Assembly (NCBI GenBank): GCA_002506755.1 | Contig: DAYD01000013.1 | Coordinates: forward strand, 21,419-85,418 | Source of the DNA: Euryarchaeota archaeon UBA462 | GTDB taxonomy: Archaea; Thermoplasmatota; Poseidoniia; Poseidoniales; Thalassarchaeaceae | DNA: 64,000 bases | Reading direction: 5' to 3' | In this document: in pieces, positions 52,487 to 62,064 of the stretch | How the letters are laid out: the number at the start of each line of letters is the position of its first letter | Numbering within the stretch: position 1 is the stretch's first letter | Translations under genes and position numbers: made by a program | Notes under the pieces: model-generated | The model's input: only the letters and a program-made list of their open reading frames with translations | Told to the model about the DNA's origin: nothing | The model's database searches: none

Positions 52487-54193
52487 CTAGGCTGGAAGCT
52501 CGGAGAGAGCAGTCTCTACGTTGGCAAGGAGGGAAAGAAAGTGACCTTCATCGAAACCAAACTTTAGATCTGCAGCTGAGAATAGTTCTGGCAAGGGTTT
52601 GGTACCGCCAAGCTTCATCGCTTTAGCATAGTCGTCAAGGGCCTTTTGTGGGTCCCTAAGCTGGGTATCCCAGAGTTGTAATGAACCGAGTTGGGCAATT
52701 CCATACTCAATGTAGTAGAATGGAACCCCGTACAGGTGTCCTTGTTGTTGCCAGGAGACTTCTTTGAAGTCGGAATGCCCTGACCAGTTCATATCAGATC
52801 CAAACCTATCTCTTATGGAAAGCCATACCTCCGCTCTTTCTTCTCTAGAATGGCCAGGATTTTCATATATCCAATGCTGGAAGGAATCAATCGTAGCAAT
52901 CCAAGGTAATAAGAAAACTACTCCTTCTAAGTGAGACCTTCTAGCTCTGTCCGCCTCCTCCTTGTCGTAGAAATCATCCCACCATGGTTGAGTCAGGAGC
53001 TCCATGGACATCGAAGCAACCTCGGCGAACTCGATTGGGTAATCCCTCTCGTCTATAAGTTCTAGATGGGCACAGTATAACGAGTGGAATGCATGCCCTG
53101 CTTCATGAATCATTGTCTCTAGGTCTCCCTGAAGACCGGCTGCATTCATGAATATGAAAGGAACTTTGCTTTTTTCGAGATAATACTGATATCCTCCTGG
53201 TGCCTTACCCTTCCTTGTATCAAGATCTAGGGTATCCATTTCAACCAGCTTATCGAACTTCTCTCCCAAGTCTGCCGATATTTTATGAAACATTTCAGAG
53301 AGCTTGTCAACCATTTCTTTAACCGTTTCAAAGGGCCTTAGTGGGCTTCTTCCATGAATATCAGGTCCAGAACCGGTCTTTTCGTTCACATCCCAAGGCC
53401 TCAACTCTCCCAAACCTAAGGATTCACTTCTAGTTCGGTTTATTTCTCTAAGTATTGGCATGCAAACTGATTCAACAGAATTATGAAACTCTAAACAATC
53501 TTCAATTGTGTAATCGAATCGATGCATTGCCTTGAACATGTAGTGGGTGTAGGTCTCAAAACCAGCGTTTTGTGCGATCTTGTGTCTAATCGTGACCAAC
53601 TCGTCAAATATTTCGGACATTCTTTCGTTGTCCTGCATCCTCCTTTCTGACATTGCAGACCATGCAGCTTCCCTTTTGGACCTATTATTCGACTCAAGGT
53701 AACTGCTCATCTGAGGAAACGTTCTTTCCTCTCCATCAAACTCAACAGTCATCCCACCGGTGATTCCTTGAGCCTCGGTGACAAGCTCAGTCTGCCTCAC
53801 TCCTAGCGGGATATTCTCCTTCCGGAAGATCTCAACATCAGTTCTCATACCTTTTAGCATCAAATTATATCTTTCAGGCAGATCATCAACTGATGGATGC
53901 TCCACTATTCTCCTGTTAAGTGCATCAGAAAACTCTGATAGCTTTGGCCTGACATTGCTAACGAAGTCCATGAATGCGTCTTTTTTCTCTTCGCTCTCAG
54001 TGTCACAAGTCATTGCAATATACAGAAGCGCTCCTGCTTCTGAAATGTGCTCTGCTAGTTCAGAAGAGTCTCCTATTAGATTTTCCAAGCACCCCGAACA
54101 ACTCAGCTTCCTATCTTGTAGCTCAATCACTAAGGGTTCAAGACTTTCCCAACTGGTAGCATCCAAATCATCCGGAACGTATTTCCGAGACAT
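52487..54193 (-). CDS. pepF: Oligoendopeptidase F-like M3 metallopeptidase
   Basis: 568 aa zinc peptidase. HEAGHAFHS (HExxH near residue 362) with the distal Glu in EFAEVASMSMELL downstream. The N-terminal helices and GVRQTELVTEAQGITGG fit the M3B family. No signal peptide, so it acts on imported oligopeptides in the cytosol. It is the last gene of the hotdog-hel308-cgi121-zinc ribbon group, 10 bases after the zinc ribbon gene. Confidence 0.92.
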   Translation of the reverse strand: MSRKYVPDDLDATSWESLEPLVIELQDRKLSCSGCLENLIGDSSELAEHISEAGALLYIAMTCDTESEEKKDAFMDFVSNVRPKLSEFSDALNRRIVEHPSVDDLPERYNLMLKGMRTDVEIFRKENIPLGVRQTELVTEAQGITGGMTVEFDGEERTFPQMSSYLESNNRSKREAAWSAMSERRMQDNERMSEIFDELVTIRHKIAQNAGFETYTHYMFKAMHRFDYTIEDCLEFHNSVESVCMPILREINRTRSESLGLGELRPWDVNEKTGSGPDIHGRSPLRPFETVKEMVDKLSEMFHKISADLGEKFDKLVEMDTLDLDTRKGKAPGGYQYYLEKSKVPFIFMNAAGLQGDLETMIHEAGHAFHSLYCAHLELIDERDYPIEFAEVASMSMELLTQPWWDDFYDKEEADRARRSHLEGVVFLLPWIATIDSFQHWIYENPGHSREERAEVWLSIRDRFGSDMNWSGHSDFKEVSWQQQGHLYGVPFYYIEYGIAQLGSLQLWDTQLRDPQKALDDYAKAMKLGGTKPLPELFSAADLKFGFDEGHFLSLLANVETALSELPA

Positions 54194-54203
54194 TATAGAG
54201 ACC

Positions 54204-54449
54204 TCATTTCTTTACCGGTTTTGGCCCCATAGGCAGAGGTCCTTCCTCTCTAGTCCACTTGGCGCACTTCCACTCATCCGCCGCAGCTTCAACATTTTCT
54301 CTTATCTCATTAAGATCGGGATGTTCCGGGTTCTCCTTTTCAATCCAACAGGCAGTGCAGAACCTCTTTTTTTGATGGTCTAGGAAATTACCCGAGGTGC
54401 AAGGAATTCCACAGGTAATACATGATCCAAATCCATAGAACTTCGGCAT
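54204..54449 (-). CDS. Small zinc-ribbon protein
   Basis: 81 aa from ATG 54449 (MPKFYGFG); an ORF extension to TTG 54485 adds 12 residues. SCITCGIPCTSGNF and RFCTACWIE supply C-x2-C, an additional Cys, and C-x2-C, a typical zinc ribbon. The C-terminal half is acidic then basic and contains a second Cys pair only partly (WKCAKW). Possibly an RNA-binding or regulatory accessory. It lies between cgi121 and pepF on the same strand. Confidence 0.65.
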   Translation of the reverse strand: MPKFYGFGSCITCGIPCTSGNFLDHQKKRFCTACWIEKENPEHPDLNEIRENVEAAADEWKCAKWTREEGPLPMGPKPVKK

Positions 54450-54503
54450 CTTATCTGGTACATGCTCAAACACCACCCCTATCAATTTGACTGATGTTTA
54501 GCC

Positions 54504-55073
54504 CTATCTTACATCAGAGAGCGCCATGTGACTTAGGTAGGCCTTTTCCATTTGGGAACTATCCATACTTATCTCAGAGAAAAATCCGATTCTCTTGAGC
54601 CCTTTAGAAGTGGGCGTCGGCCTCTTTGCAATTAGTGAACCTCCAAGATGTTCGATTAGCTTTGCAGCATCCTCGGAAGAGTCATTGTAGCAGTCTATGG
54701 GGATCGAAAAATCTCCAAATCCTTCTCCTATTTTCAAACTAGGTAGCATTACAATCCAAGCTTCTTTATCTCCTTTTGAAACTCCTGCTCTTTCGAAAGC
54801 TCTGTTTATTTGATTAGTTCCAGAAATTAGCCTCAAGAACTCTGTATCAGGGGTTTTTGCAACCATACAGCCAGCATTCTCATTTGACCTTAGGTTATAC
54901 CACGCTGTCCAAAGGTGAATTTCACTTGCAGCTGCATCGAACGCCAGCAAGAGCCATCTGTTGTTGTTCCTCCATTCGTTAATGACTGATACCATTGAGA
55001 AGACGTTCTCAATGGGGGCTGCAAATCTCACACCCCATGCTGGGAACCATGGTACAGAATGTTCCGCCCCCAT
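54504..55073 (-). CDS. KEOPS subunit Cgi121-like protein
   Basis: 189 aa. EIHLWTAWYNLRSNENAGCMVAKT followed by EFLRLISGTNQINRAFERAGVSKGDKEAWIVML has the order of Cgi121: an N-terminal helix with invariant HhxxAhxxA-like contacts, then an LxhhSGxxQIxxAhxxxGh segment. Cgi121 binds the tRNA 3'-CCA and activates Bud32 for N6-threonylcarbamoyladenosine synthesis. Its N-terminus is about 50 residues longer than the ~150-aa family. Follows hel308 by 31 bases. No Kae1/Bud32 gene is in the window. Confidence 0.7.
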   Translation of the reverse strand: MGAEHSVPWFPAWGVRFAAPIENVFSMVSVINEWRNNNRWLLLAFDAAASEIHLWTAWYNLRSNENAGCMVAKTPDTEFLRLISGTNQINRAFERAGVSKGDKEAWIVMLPSLKIGEGFGDFSIPIDCYNDSSEDAAKLIEHLGGSLIAKRPTPTSKGLKRIGFFSEISMDSSQMEKAYLSHMALSDVR

Positions 55074-55104
55074 AAACCCGATGACTCCTAATTGAAGAAT
55101 ATGA

Positions 55105-57717
55105 CTAGTGTAATTTCTGATTTGATTTATTAGCCGAATTGATTAGGTTATCCACCAGTTTAGGACTCCAACCCCTCATATCAGCAAGTTTTGCCCTATC
55201 CCTCTCAGTTAACAATCTTAGATCAGAAGCGCTTGTGACTCCAAGTAGATCTGACATCTCTCTCGCCCTTACTCTTCCAACTCCTCGGATCGCCACCAGA
55301 CCTAGAATATCGGATCTGCAGCCGAATCTTACTCTTCGATAAACTTCGTCTATGGAATCGAAAAGAGTCTTGTGAGCATTTCTGTTTATTTTTGCAAGCT
55401 CTTCATCTTCTGAGAGAATTCTCCTCGTCGCGAATAGTAGCCATTCTAGAAGCTCTACCCTACTTCTTAGGTCCCCGGGTTGAACTCCCCATTTGTGTTC
55501 GATTTTATCTAGGGACTCCTCGTCTATCCAAGATTGAACAACCAATGCCCCCTTCATCCTTCTTTCATTTTCTAGATCAACTGCTTCCGAAAGAAGCTCT
55601 CTCTCATTACCATGCAGAGCTTCCTGAATGAGATCATAGTCCTTTTTCCTTGGCCATAGTGGAATGAAGTCAGGTGTGCAAGAAGCTAGATGAATAAGGC
55701 TAAGTGGCGACAATTGTCCTATTTCGTCCTGGCCGGAAAGAATTTCCATAGCCCTTTTTAGTCCATCATAGATTAACTTCCCCGAGATCGGGTTAAGATA
55801 AAGTCTAGAAATTCTATAACCAAGAGAGGTGGCAGAATATGTCATTGTTGAGGGCTCTGGAAGAGAGTACTCTGCGGATTCATACAAACTGGCTCTTCTA
55901 AAGCCAAAAATCGCTGGACCTTTTCGAGGAGAAAGCCGTCTTCTACCATCGTCTTTAGTCTCAACAAATTCTAGCCCAGGAATATTAGTTGCCGAGCTTG
56001 CCCATGATGGCATCTCATCCTCCCAGTCCTCATCCATGTTAGGGTTTGATTCAGTTTCTCTAATTCTTTTACTAACCTCTTCTGACTCACCTTTCCTGTC
56101 AACCATTCCGTTAGAACAAAGCCAACCAATAACATCGTCTGTTCTAGCTTCCAGATTTTCGGAATCCATCTGACTAGCTAGAAAAGTCCTAGATAGGAAT
56201 CGAGAAATCGCATCCCTATCACTTATGTCAGCGGTTGCGATAATAGAAAGGATATGGGTCAGCAATGCTCCATCTTCTTCTGCATTCAAAGCACTGGGAT
56301 TAGCTAATTTCGAAGTGACCTCCTCAGAATTTCCTCTGAGATAAAGATCAACAAGCGAAACCTCCTCTTCCTTACTCTTTGAAACTAGGAAGGACTCTCC
56401 AAAATCATCAAATCCCGGTCTACCGGCTCTTCCCAGCATCTGCCTTACTTCCATTATTGGTAGAGGCATACTTCTAGCAGCGGCAGTGTTCCATCTCCTT
56501 GTGTCTCTGATCACAACCCTGCTTGCTGGTAGATTGACTCCCTGTGCCAATGTAGGAGTGGCAACTATGCATAGGAGTTTACCAGATCTAAAACCATCTT
56601 CTATTACCTTTCTTTGGGATGTTGTAAGCCCGGCATGATGGAAAGCTACACCCCCCTCTATGCATTTCTGAAGTAATTTAACCGTGGCTGAACCCCCATC
56701 TCTGCTATTCAGAGAGCTGGCTATTTTTTTCCAACTTCTAACCATATTGCCAGAAATATAGCTATTTTCTGAAATTATTTCCGACTTGATATGTTTCGAT
56801 ATCTCCCTGGCTTCCTTTTGTGATGAAGACCTAGAAGAAACAAAAACCAGCATTTGTTTGCTAATTTGTAATGTATTGTCAATTACCGCTTGCAGATTCT
56901 TCTGAGCTCTCCCCTCCAATTGTATAGGCTCCGGAAGATCGAAATCCCCCTCCTTTGGACTCTCCACTGAGTAGAAATTAATCTCTAAACCAGTTAGTGT
57001 CCCAGAGTAAAGTGCAACAGGCCTCCAATCGGATCGCACAAGAGTAGCTTCAAGCCATTCAGAGATCTGCTCAGCATTTTCCACGGTGGCTGACAGTCCA
57101 AGAATTTGGGCTTCCGGTCTATTGTGTCTTATTCTAGAAAGAAGAATTTCAAGAGTAGGACCTCTGTTTGGGTCGTGAATAAGGTGAAATTCATCAGCCA
57201 CCACTATCCCAATATTATCCATTAATGATTGATTTGATCTTATCATCGAATCTAGCTTTTCGCTTGTGCACACAAGAATATCAGAATCTTCGACTAGGTT
57301 TGTCTCACCATTTCTGTCCCCAATAGCAAGGCCTACCTTTAGATCAAGGCCGGAGCAAATTTCCCTCAATTCATTGTACTTTTCAGAGGCTAGTGCTTTC
57401 AGTGGTACAATGTAAATTCCCCTCATCCCTGAGAGATCATTGGATAGCCTATGGGCCATTGTGATGTGGGCTACTAGAGATTTGCCACTGGCAGTGGGAA
57501 TTGCAAGCATCAAATTTTCCCCTCTCAGAGAATGGGGTAATGCCTTCGCTTGGGGGGGGAAAAGCTCAGTAATTCCAAAACTATCCTCAAGCACCTTCTT
57601 TACTCTGATATCGATTCCGAACTCATCAAGTCCAGTCAACTCGACCTCCGATGCCTCATCCACAAACATCGTTCTATTCGGCCGTTCTAAAGGATGCCGT
57701 GTAACTCTCAACTCCAT
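55105..57717 (-). CDS. hel308: Hel308-type Ski2-like DNA helicase
   Basis: 870 aa superfamily 2 helicase. Motif Q/I: FPPQAKALPHSLRGEN and AIPTASGKSLV (Walker A near residue 75); motif II ADEFHLI (DEFH instead of DEIH); motif III LGLSATVENAE; motif V ATPTLAQGVNLPA; motif VI QMLGRAGRPGFDDFG. A C-terminal winged helix, ratchet and helix-hairpin-helix (LGLVAIRGVGRVRAREMSDLL) follow. It unwinds lagging-strand templates at stalled forks. Overlaps the upstream hotdog gene by 10 bases, and cgi121 follows by 31 bases. Confidence 0.92.
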   Translation of the reverse strand: MELRVTRHPLERPNRTMFVDEASEVELTGLDEFGIDIRVKKVLEDSFGITELFPPQAKALPHSLRGENLMLAIPTASGKSLVAHITMAHRLSNDLSGMRGIYIVPLKALASEKYNELREICSGLDLKVGLAIGDRNGETNLVEDSDILVCTSEKLDSMIRSNQSLMDNIGIVVADEFHLIHDPNRGPTLEILLSRIRHNRPEAQILGLSATVENAEQISEWLEATLVRSDWRPVALYSGTLTGLEINFYSVESPKEGDFDLPEPIQLEGRAQKNLQAVIDNTLQISKQMLVFVSSRSSSQKEAREISKHIKSEIISENSYISGNMVRSWKKIASSLNSRDGGSATVKLLQKCIEGGVAFHHAGLTTSQRKVIEDGFRSGKLLCIVATPTLAQGVNLPASRVVIRDTRRWNTAAARSMPLPIMEVRQMLGRAGRPGFDDFGESFLVSKSKEEEVSLVDLYLRGNSEEVTSKLANPSALNAEEDGALLTHILSIIATADISDRDAISRFLSRTFLASQMDSENLEARTDDVIGWLCSNGMVDRKGESEEVSKRIRETESNPNMDEDWEDEMPSWASSATNIPGLEFVETKDDGRRRLSPRKGPAIFGFRRASLYESAEYSLPEPSTMTYSATSLGYRISRLYLNPISGKLIYDGLKRAMEILSGQDEIGQLSPLSLIHLASCTPDFIPLWPRKKDYDLIQEALHGNERELLSEAVDLENERRMKGALVVQSWIDEESLDKIEHKWGVQPGDLRSRVELLEWLLFATRRILSEDEELAKINRNAHKTLFDSIDEVYRRVRFGCRSDILGLVAIRGVGRVRAREMSDLLGVTSASDLRLLTERDRAKLADMRGWSPKLVDNLINSANKSNQKLH

Positions 57718-58184
57718 CTGTGGAAGGCTGGGTGGCCCTCAGTCACCGCGACAAAAAGACCCTTTCCTGTAGCGCAAATTTCGTCTTCAGCGTAAAGAGT
57801 CATTCTAACCTCGGCCCTATCATCATCTATGCTGGAGATTTCACCAGTTATTCTAAGCTTAGCTCCATATGGTGTTGGCTTCCTTAATTTGATACTGTAG
57901 GATGCGGTTACAGTGCATGGAGGCTCAGATTTGCCTGACCGGTCCATTAGCCCAATGGCCGCAGTCCAGTTTCCATGACAGTCTAGCAGTGTCCCGATTA
58001 TGCCTCCGTTTATCATTCCAGGAAAAGCCTGATGCTCCTCTAGAGGGCTAAATACCATCTCCAGGCCTTCCTCTGTTCTGAATGATCTGATCCTGAGCCC
58101 CTCCTCGTTGGCTGGTCCACATCCGAAGCAAATGCTAGTTGGTGCGTAAATCTCTTGCACTGACTTGTAATCCCCTTCTTCCAT
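57708..58184 (-). CDS. Hotdog-fold thioesterase (PaaI-like)
   Basis: 158 aa from ATG 58184 (MEEGDYKSVQ); the ORF continues upstream to 58445 but the extra ~87 residues do not look coding. CFGCGPANEEGLRIRS near residue 20 and AFPGMINGGIIGTLLDCHGNWTA near 60 form the 4HBT/PaaI motif, with Asp in the helix as likely catalytic base. The CFGCG start is typical of thioesterases acting on hydroxylated or aromatic acyl-CoA. First gene of the hel308 group. Divergent from the AstE-like gene. Confidence 0.8.
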   Translation of the reverse strand: MEEGDYKSVQEIYAPTSICFGCGPANEEGLRIRSFRTEEGLEMVFSPLEEHQAFPGMINGGIIGTLLDCHGNWTAAIGLMDRSGKSEPPCTVTASYSIKLRKPTPYGAKLRITGEISSIDDDRAEVRMTLYAEDEICATGKGLFVAVTEGHPAFHRWS

Positions 58185-58387
58185 ATTGTTGTAGGGGAAG
58201 ATTAGGAAATTGAACATTGCCAAAGACCGTCTTGCGCATTGTATTAATTCGCCGCTTCCTCCGAGCAATAGTGCCAGAGGACGAGGAACCACGAAACGGG
58301 GTTTCCGAGAATGCTCGGAAAAGCAAACCAGCTCCCCGACTAAAGAGGCGAAGGTATGCTCCGATAAAGATTGCAAATCAGATTCCA

Positions 58388-59626
58388 ATGAGGCGACGTA
58401 AAGAGATTGAAAAGGCTCTGGGAGAAGTAGGAGGGAGCCCCACAAAGTGGTCTAGGAACTCTGGAACAAAGAATCACTCATTCATGAGGAAAAGAATCAA
58501 GCCCGGGACAATCAGACACCTTGAATATGATTTACTAGATGTAGAGATTGGTGAGTCATGGCCAATTCCAATCAGTATCATTCACGGCTCCAGACCAGGT
58601 CCAGTGGTCACCCTTTTGGGTGCAATTCACGGTGACGAACTAGTAGGGCCCCTTGCTCTTACTTACCTATGCGGCCCCAACTTCATGGGTCCAGACAGAG
58701 TTTTTGATGCAAATTCGCTGGCAGGAACTATCAGAATTGTTCCAATAGTGAACCTTCCAGGATACAGAAGGATGAAAAGGGATTTTCCAGATAACCGGGA
58801 TCTTAACAGGGCGTTTCCAGGTAATCCAGATAGTAATACCACCTCAAGGGTCGCCAATAGGCTATGGAAGAACATAATATCTACTAGTGACTATATTGTT
58901 GATTTGCATACTGCCGGAAAGGGTAGGACAAACATACCTCAGATCAGAGCCAATCTTGCACATGCTAGTACAAATCGAATTGCAAGGTCATTCGGAATAG
59001 AGACTATTCTGGACAGCGAGGGTCCAAAGGGCTCACTGAGAAGAGTAGCCAATGAGAACGATATCGCTTGTATTACCTACGAGGGTGGGGGTCCAGACGA
59101 GGCGGACCCCGAGTCTGTCCAGATCGCGATGTATGGCACAATAAACCTCCTCAGAAGTCTTAGGATGCTACCTGGAATTCCCAGCAAGCCAAGATTTAGA
59201 ATTCTAGCATCGGGATCGGTTTGGATTAGATCGGATCAGGGAGGCCTTCTAGACGTTCTTGCACCTGCTGGAAGTTTCGTAGAGGAGGGAGAGATTGTGG
59301 CGACTATAACAGACCCCGAAATTCCGGGTGTCCATCACGATGTAGTTTCCCCTATTCGAGGCCTTTTGATCAGCTCTGCTACTCATCCTTTCGTAAACTC
59401 TGGTTCCCCTATTGGTCACTTGCTGCCTGTCAAGAGGGGAGTATCTACTCTCAAAAGACGCCTAGATGAGGAGGGCTGCCTAATTATTAGCGGATCAGAC
59501 GGAGAGCCTCCATGGAGGGATGATGAAGAAATTGAGGATATCGCTGTCTTTGGGGAATGGTCAGGAGGCTCTCCAGATGCTGAATGGGGACCAAATCATT
59601 CGAATGAAGAAGAAGATGATAGTTGA
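58388..59626 (+). CDS. Succinylglutamate desuccinylase/aspartoacylase-family deacylase (M14-like)
   Basis: 412 aa zinc carboxypeptidase-fold protein of the AstE/AspA group. Zinc ligands are in GAIHGDELVG (His and Glu near residue 83) and VDLHTAGKGRTN (His near 178); NLPGYRRMKRDFPDNRDLNRAFPGN is the substrate-site stretch. A basic N-terminal stretch (MRRRKEIEKALGEVGG) precedes it. A TTG ORF start at 58217 would add 57 basic residues overlapping the divergent thioesterase promoter; I use ATG 58388. A C-terminal biotinyl-lipoyl-like beta domain (VLAPAGSFVEEGEIVATI) is clear near residues 295-315. Deacylates N-acyl amino acids or is a structural relative. Confidence 0.85.
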   Translation: MRRRKEIEKALGEVGGSPTKWSRNSGTKNHSFMRKRIKPGTIRHLEYDLLDVEIGESWPIPISIIHGSRPGPVVTLLGAIHGDELVGPLALTYLCGPNFMGPDRVFDANSLAGTIRIVPIVNLPGYRRMKRDFPDNRDLNRAFPGNPDSNTTSRVANRLWKNIISTSDYIVDLHTAGKGRTNIPQIRANLAHASTNRIARSFGIETILDSEGPKGSLRRVANENDIACITYEGGGPDEADPESVQIAMYGTINLLRSLRMLPGIPSKPRFRILASGSVWIRSDQGGLLDVLAPAGSFVEEGEIVATITDPEIPGVHHDVVSPIRGLLISSATHPFVNSGSPIGHLLPVKRGVSTLKRRLDEEGCLIISGSDGEPPWRDDEEIEDIAVFGEWSGGSPDAEWGPNHSNEEEDDS

Positions 59627-59670
59627 GCCCATACATGGATGAATTTTTCTGCTAGACTCCATGCGGCAGT

Positions 59671-60621
59671 ATGGAAAGCAGGGCCTACCCGTTCATTCTG
59701 AGCTTACTACTCCTTTCTTCATTTATGTTATCTGGATGTCTTTCATCAGAGGGCTCGAATATCTCCGAGTCCAATATAGAACCTGAGGAAGAATTCCAAG
59801 GTATGGATTATGTCGAGTGTATGATTTTCGAAGAATTAGAGAGGTGTTGGAATGTCTTTGTCCCCTCTACTGTAAATCTTACAGACGATGTCCCCTTGAT
59901 CATCGATCTCCATGGAAACACGGTGACAATGCAGAACCAGAGAATACTCTCAGAGTTCGACGAAATTGCAGAGGAGAACGGTGTAATGGCAGTTTGGCCG
60001 CAGGGTCACGATAACTCATGGAATGCTGGTTACTGTTGTAGCACTGCAGGTCAAATGGGACTCAATGATACAGGATTTATTCTGGATGTGATTGATATCA
60101 TAGCATTAAACCACTCTATTGATAAAAATAGAATATACCTCACAGGGTGGTCAAATGGATGTGCACTAAGTCAAAAGCTCGCAAACGAGCACAGTCACCA
60201 TTTTGCTGCAGTGGCCTGTATGTCATACTACCTATTGGAGGATCAACATCCGAACTACTTCCCGATTCCGATTATGGAAATCCATGGCCTTCTCGATCAA
60301 ATTATCCTTTACTCTAATGATGCAATTCATCTACCCAATCTAGAGGCCCAGGAACATGGAGCGATTCAAAATCTATTGATGTGGTCCGATATGAACGACT
60401 GTCAGGGAAATCTTCCTAATTCTAATATTCCATCAACATTCTACTCCGTTCAATCATTTACAGATTGTGAAAACAGTTCCGAGGTCTCATTAGTAACCCT
60501 TTACGCTGCCGATCATAACCCATATGAAGAGAGCTTTGGTGTCTTTACCGGAAATGGAGGGACCGTGGATACAAACGGTATTGCTTGGGATTTTATGAGT
60601 CAATTTTCGAAGACTACTTAG
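59671..60621 (+). CDS. Lipoprotein esterase, PHB-depolymerase/feruloyl-esterase (CE1)-like
   Basis: 316 aa alpha/beta-hydrolase fold on a lipoprotein signal (MESRAYPFILSLLLLSSFML then SGC). LIIDLHGNTVTMQNQ carries the oxyanion segment, GWSNGCALSQKL the nucleophile Ser (GxSxG with Cys for the last Gly) and HGLLDQI, with AADHNPYEES, the acid and base region. Two Cys pairs (CCSTAG and others) suggest disulphides. This is the layout of LpqC-type extracellular esterases that cleave polymers such as polyhydroxybutyrate or feruloyl esters. Confidence 0.8.
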   Translation: MESRAYPFILSLLLLSSFMLSGCLSSEGSNISESNIEPEEEFQGMDYVECMIFEELERCWNVFVPSTVNLTDDVPLIIDLHGNTVTMQNQRILSEFDEIAEENGVMAVWPQGHDNSWNAGYCCSTAGQMGLNDTGFILDVIDIIALNHSIDKNRIYLTGWSNGCALSQKLANEHSHHFAAVACMSYYLLEDQHPNYFPIPIMEIHGLLDQIILYSNDAIHLPNLEAQEHGAIQNLLMWSDMNDCQGNLPNSNIPSTFYSVQSFTDCENSSEVSLVTLYAADHNPYEESFGVFTGNGGTVDTNGIAWDFMSQFSKTT

Positions 60622-60790
60622 AAGAAATAGATTCCAACATACCTAGGCCGCTATTGCCTCTCTTCTTTATTCCTCGATAGTTTGGAATTTGCTTTGCTTA
60701 TTCTTCAAAGTCAAACTTACAAAATAATGATAAATTTCTGGGAGTATATTCCAATGAAGGGTTATTATGTGTCTTTTTGATGGATTGAAT

Positions 60791-62044
60791 ATGACGATTT
60801 TGCCAGACTCAGACTTGCCCTTCGATGTAAACATGCTCGATCGCCTTGCAGAGGTGTCAATACGTGTAGGATTGAATCTTCAGGAGGGTCAAGACCTAAT
60901 TATCACAGGACCCATTGAGGCACTACCGCTGATCCGGAGAATTTCTGCCGTGGCATACAAGAATGGAGCAGGAGTAGTTTCGACAATCTTGAGCGATGAC
61001 GAGCTTCAACTTACAAGATACAAACATGCGTCTGATGAGAGTCTGGACAGAGCTCCTGATTGGATGTTTAAGGCCATGGGAGAGGCATACAACGACAATA
61101 CAGCAAGACTAGCAATATCAGCCGCTAACCCCCTACTTCTCGCCGACCAAGACCCTGTCAGAGTTGCCAGAGTGGGTAAGTCAATGTCGATGGCAGCCAA
61201 GCCAGCAATGGAACCGATTACAAATTTCGCAACCAATTGGAACATTGTGTCATATCCCGGTCTTGCATGGGCAAGACAGGTCTTTCCAGACAAGAGTGAT
61301 AATGACGCAGTTGCTGCTTTGGCAGACGCTATTTTCTCCATATCTAGAGTTGATAGGGATGATCCAATAGAGGCTTGGAAAGAACATCAAAATAAGTTAA
61401 CAGAGAGGCAGAATTGGATGAATGAGCAGAATTTCCATTCTTTACATTACAAGGCACCAGGTACCGATCTAGTTCTTGGACTGGCCGACGGTCATTCTTG
61501 GAAGGGCGGTGCAAGCACATCCAGAAATGGAATTACTTGTACTCCAAATATACCCACCGAGGAAGTATTCACAACCCCTCACGCAGACAGAGTAAACGGC
61601 GTAGTTAGGGCAACAAAACCACTGGTCCACAGAGGTACAGTTATCGATGGAATTGAAGTAAGATTTGTAGATGGCAAAATAGTCGAGGCTAAGGCAGATA
61701 TCGGAGAAGAGGTGTTCTTGCAACTTATAGATACAGATGAGGGCGCAAGGAAACTCGGAGAGGTTGCCTTAGTCCCTCACTCGTCTCCAATCAGTTCCTC
61801 GGGTCTTCTTTTTTACAATACTCTCTACGACGAAAATGCGTCTTGCCACATTGCACTGGGTCAATGTTACTCTAAGTGCTTCAAGGAGGAAATAGGACAG
61901 AGTCCAGATGCTGTCAAGGCAGCTGGGGGAAACTCATCGAATATTCATGTTGACTGGATGATTGGATCGGGTGATCTGGATATTGATGGAATTACCAAAG
62001 ACGGCGATAGAGTTCCTGTAATGCGCAAAGGTGAATGGACCTAA
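60791..62044 (+). CDS. Aminopeptidase of the M29 family (AmpS-like)
   Basis: 417 aa metal-dependent aminopeptidase. MLDRLAEVSIRVGLNLQEGQDLII is the M29 N-terminus; metal ligands are expected in PTEEVFTTPHAD, GEVALVPHSSPI and DENASCHIALGQCY, all present in order. ATG 60767 and 60833 are other starts; 60791 is a compromise because the alignment starts near 60833. No signal peptide, so it trims imported peptides. Complements the subtilase, PepF and esterase. Confidence 0.9.
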   Translation: MTILPDSDLPFDVNMLDRLAEVSIRVGLNLQEGQDLIITGPIEALPLIRRISAVAYKNGAGVVSTILSDDELQLTRYKHASDESLDRAPDWMFKAMGEAYNDNTARLAISAANPLLLADQDPVRVARVGKSMSMAAKPAMEPITNFATNWNIVSYPGLAWARQVFPDKSDNDAVAALADAIFSISRVDRDDPIEAWKEHQNKLTERQNWMNEQNFHSLHYKAPGTDLVLGLADGHSWKGGASTSRNGITCTPNIPTEEVFTTPHADRVNGVVRATKPLVHRGTVIDGIEVRFVDGKIVEAKADIGEEVFLQLIDTDEGARKLGEVALVPHSSPISSSGLLFYNTLYDENASCHIALGQCYSKCFKEEIGQSPDAVKAAGGNSSNIHVDWMIGSGDLDIDGITKDGDRVPVMRKGEWT

Positions 62045-62064
62045 AATTAAAATTAGGTCTGGAG

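Noticed and set aside
58217..58387. N-terminal extension of the AstE-like gene from TTG 58217
   Set aside because: The basic stretch overlaps the divergent thioesterase promoter; ATG 58388 gives a normal-length protein. A GTG at 58271 is possible but unproven.
58185..58445. N-terminal extension of the thioesterase
   Set aside because: The added 87 residues lack family features; the CFGCG start lies right after ATG 58184.
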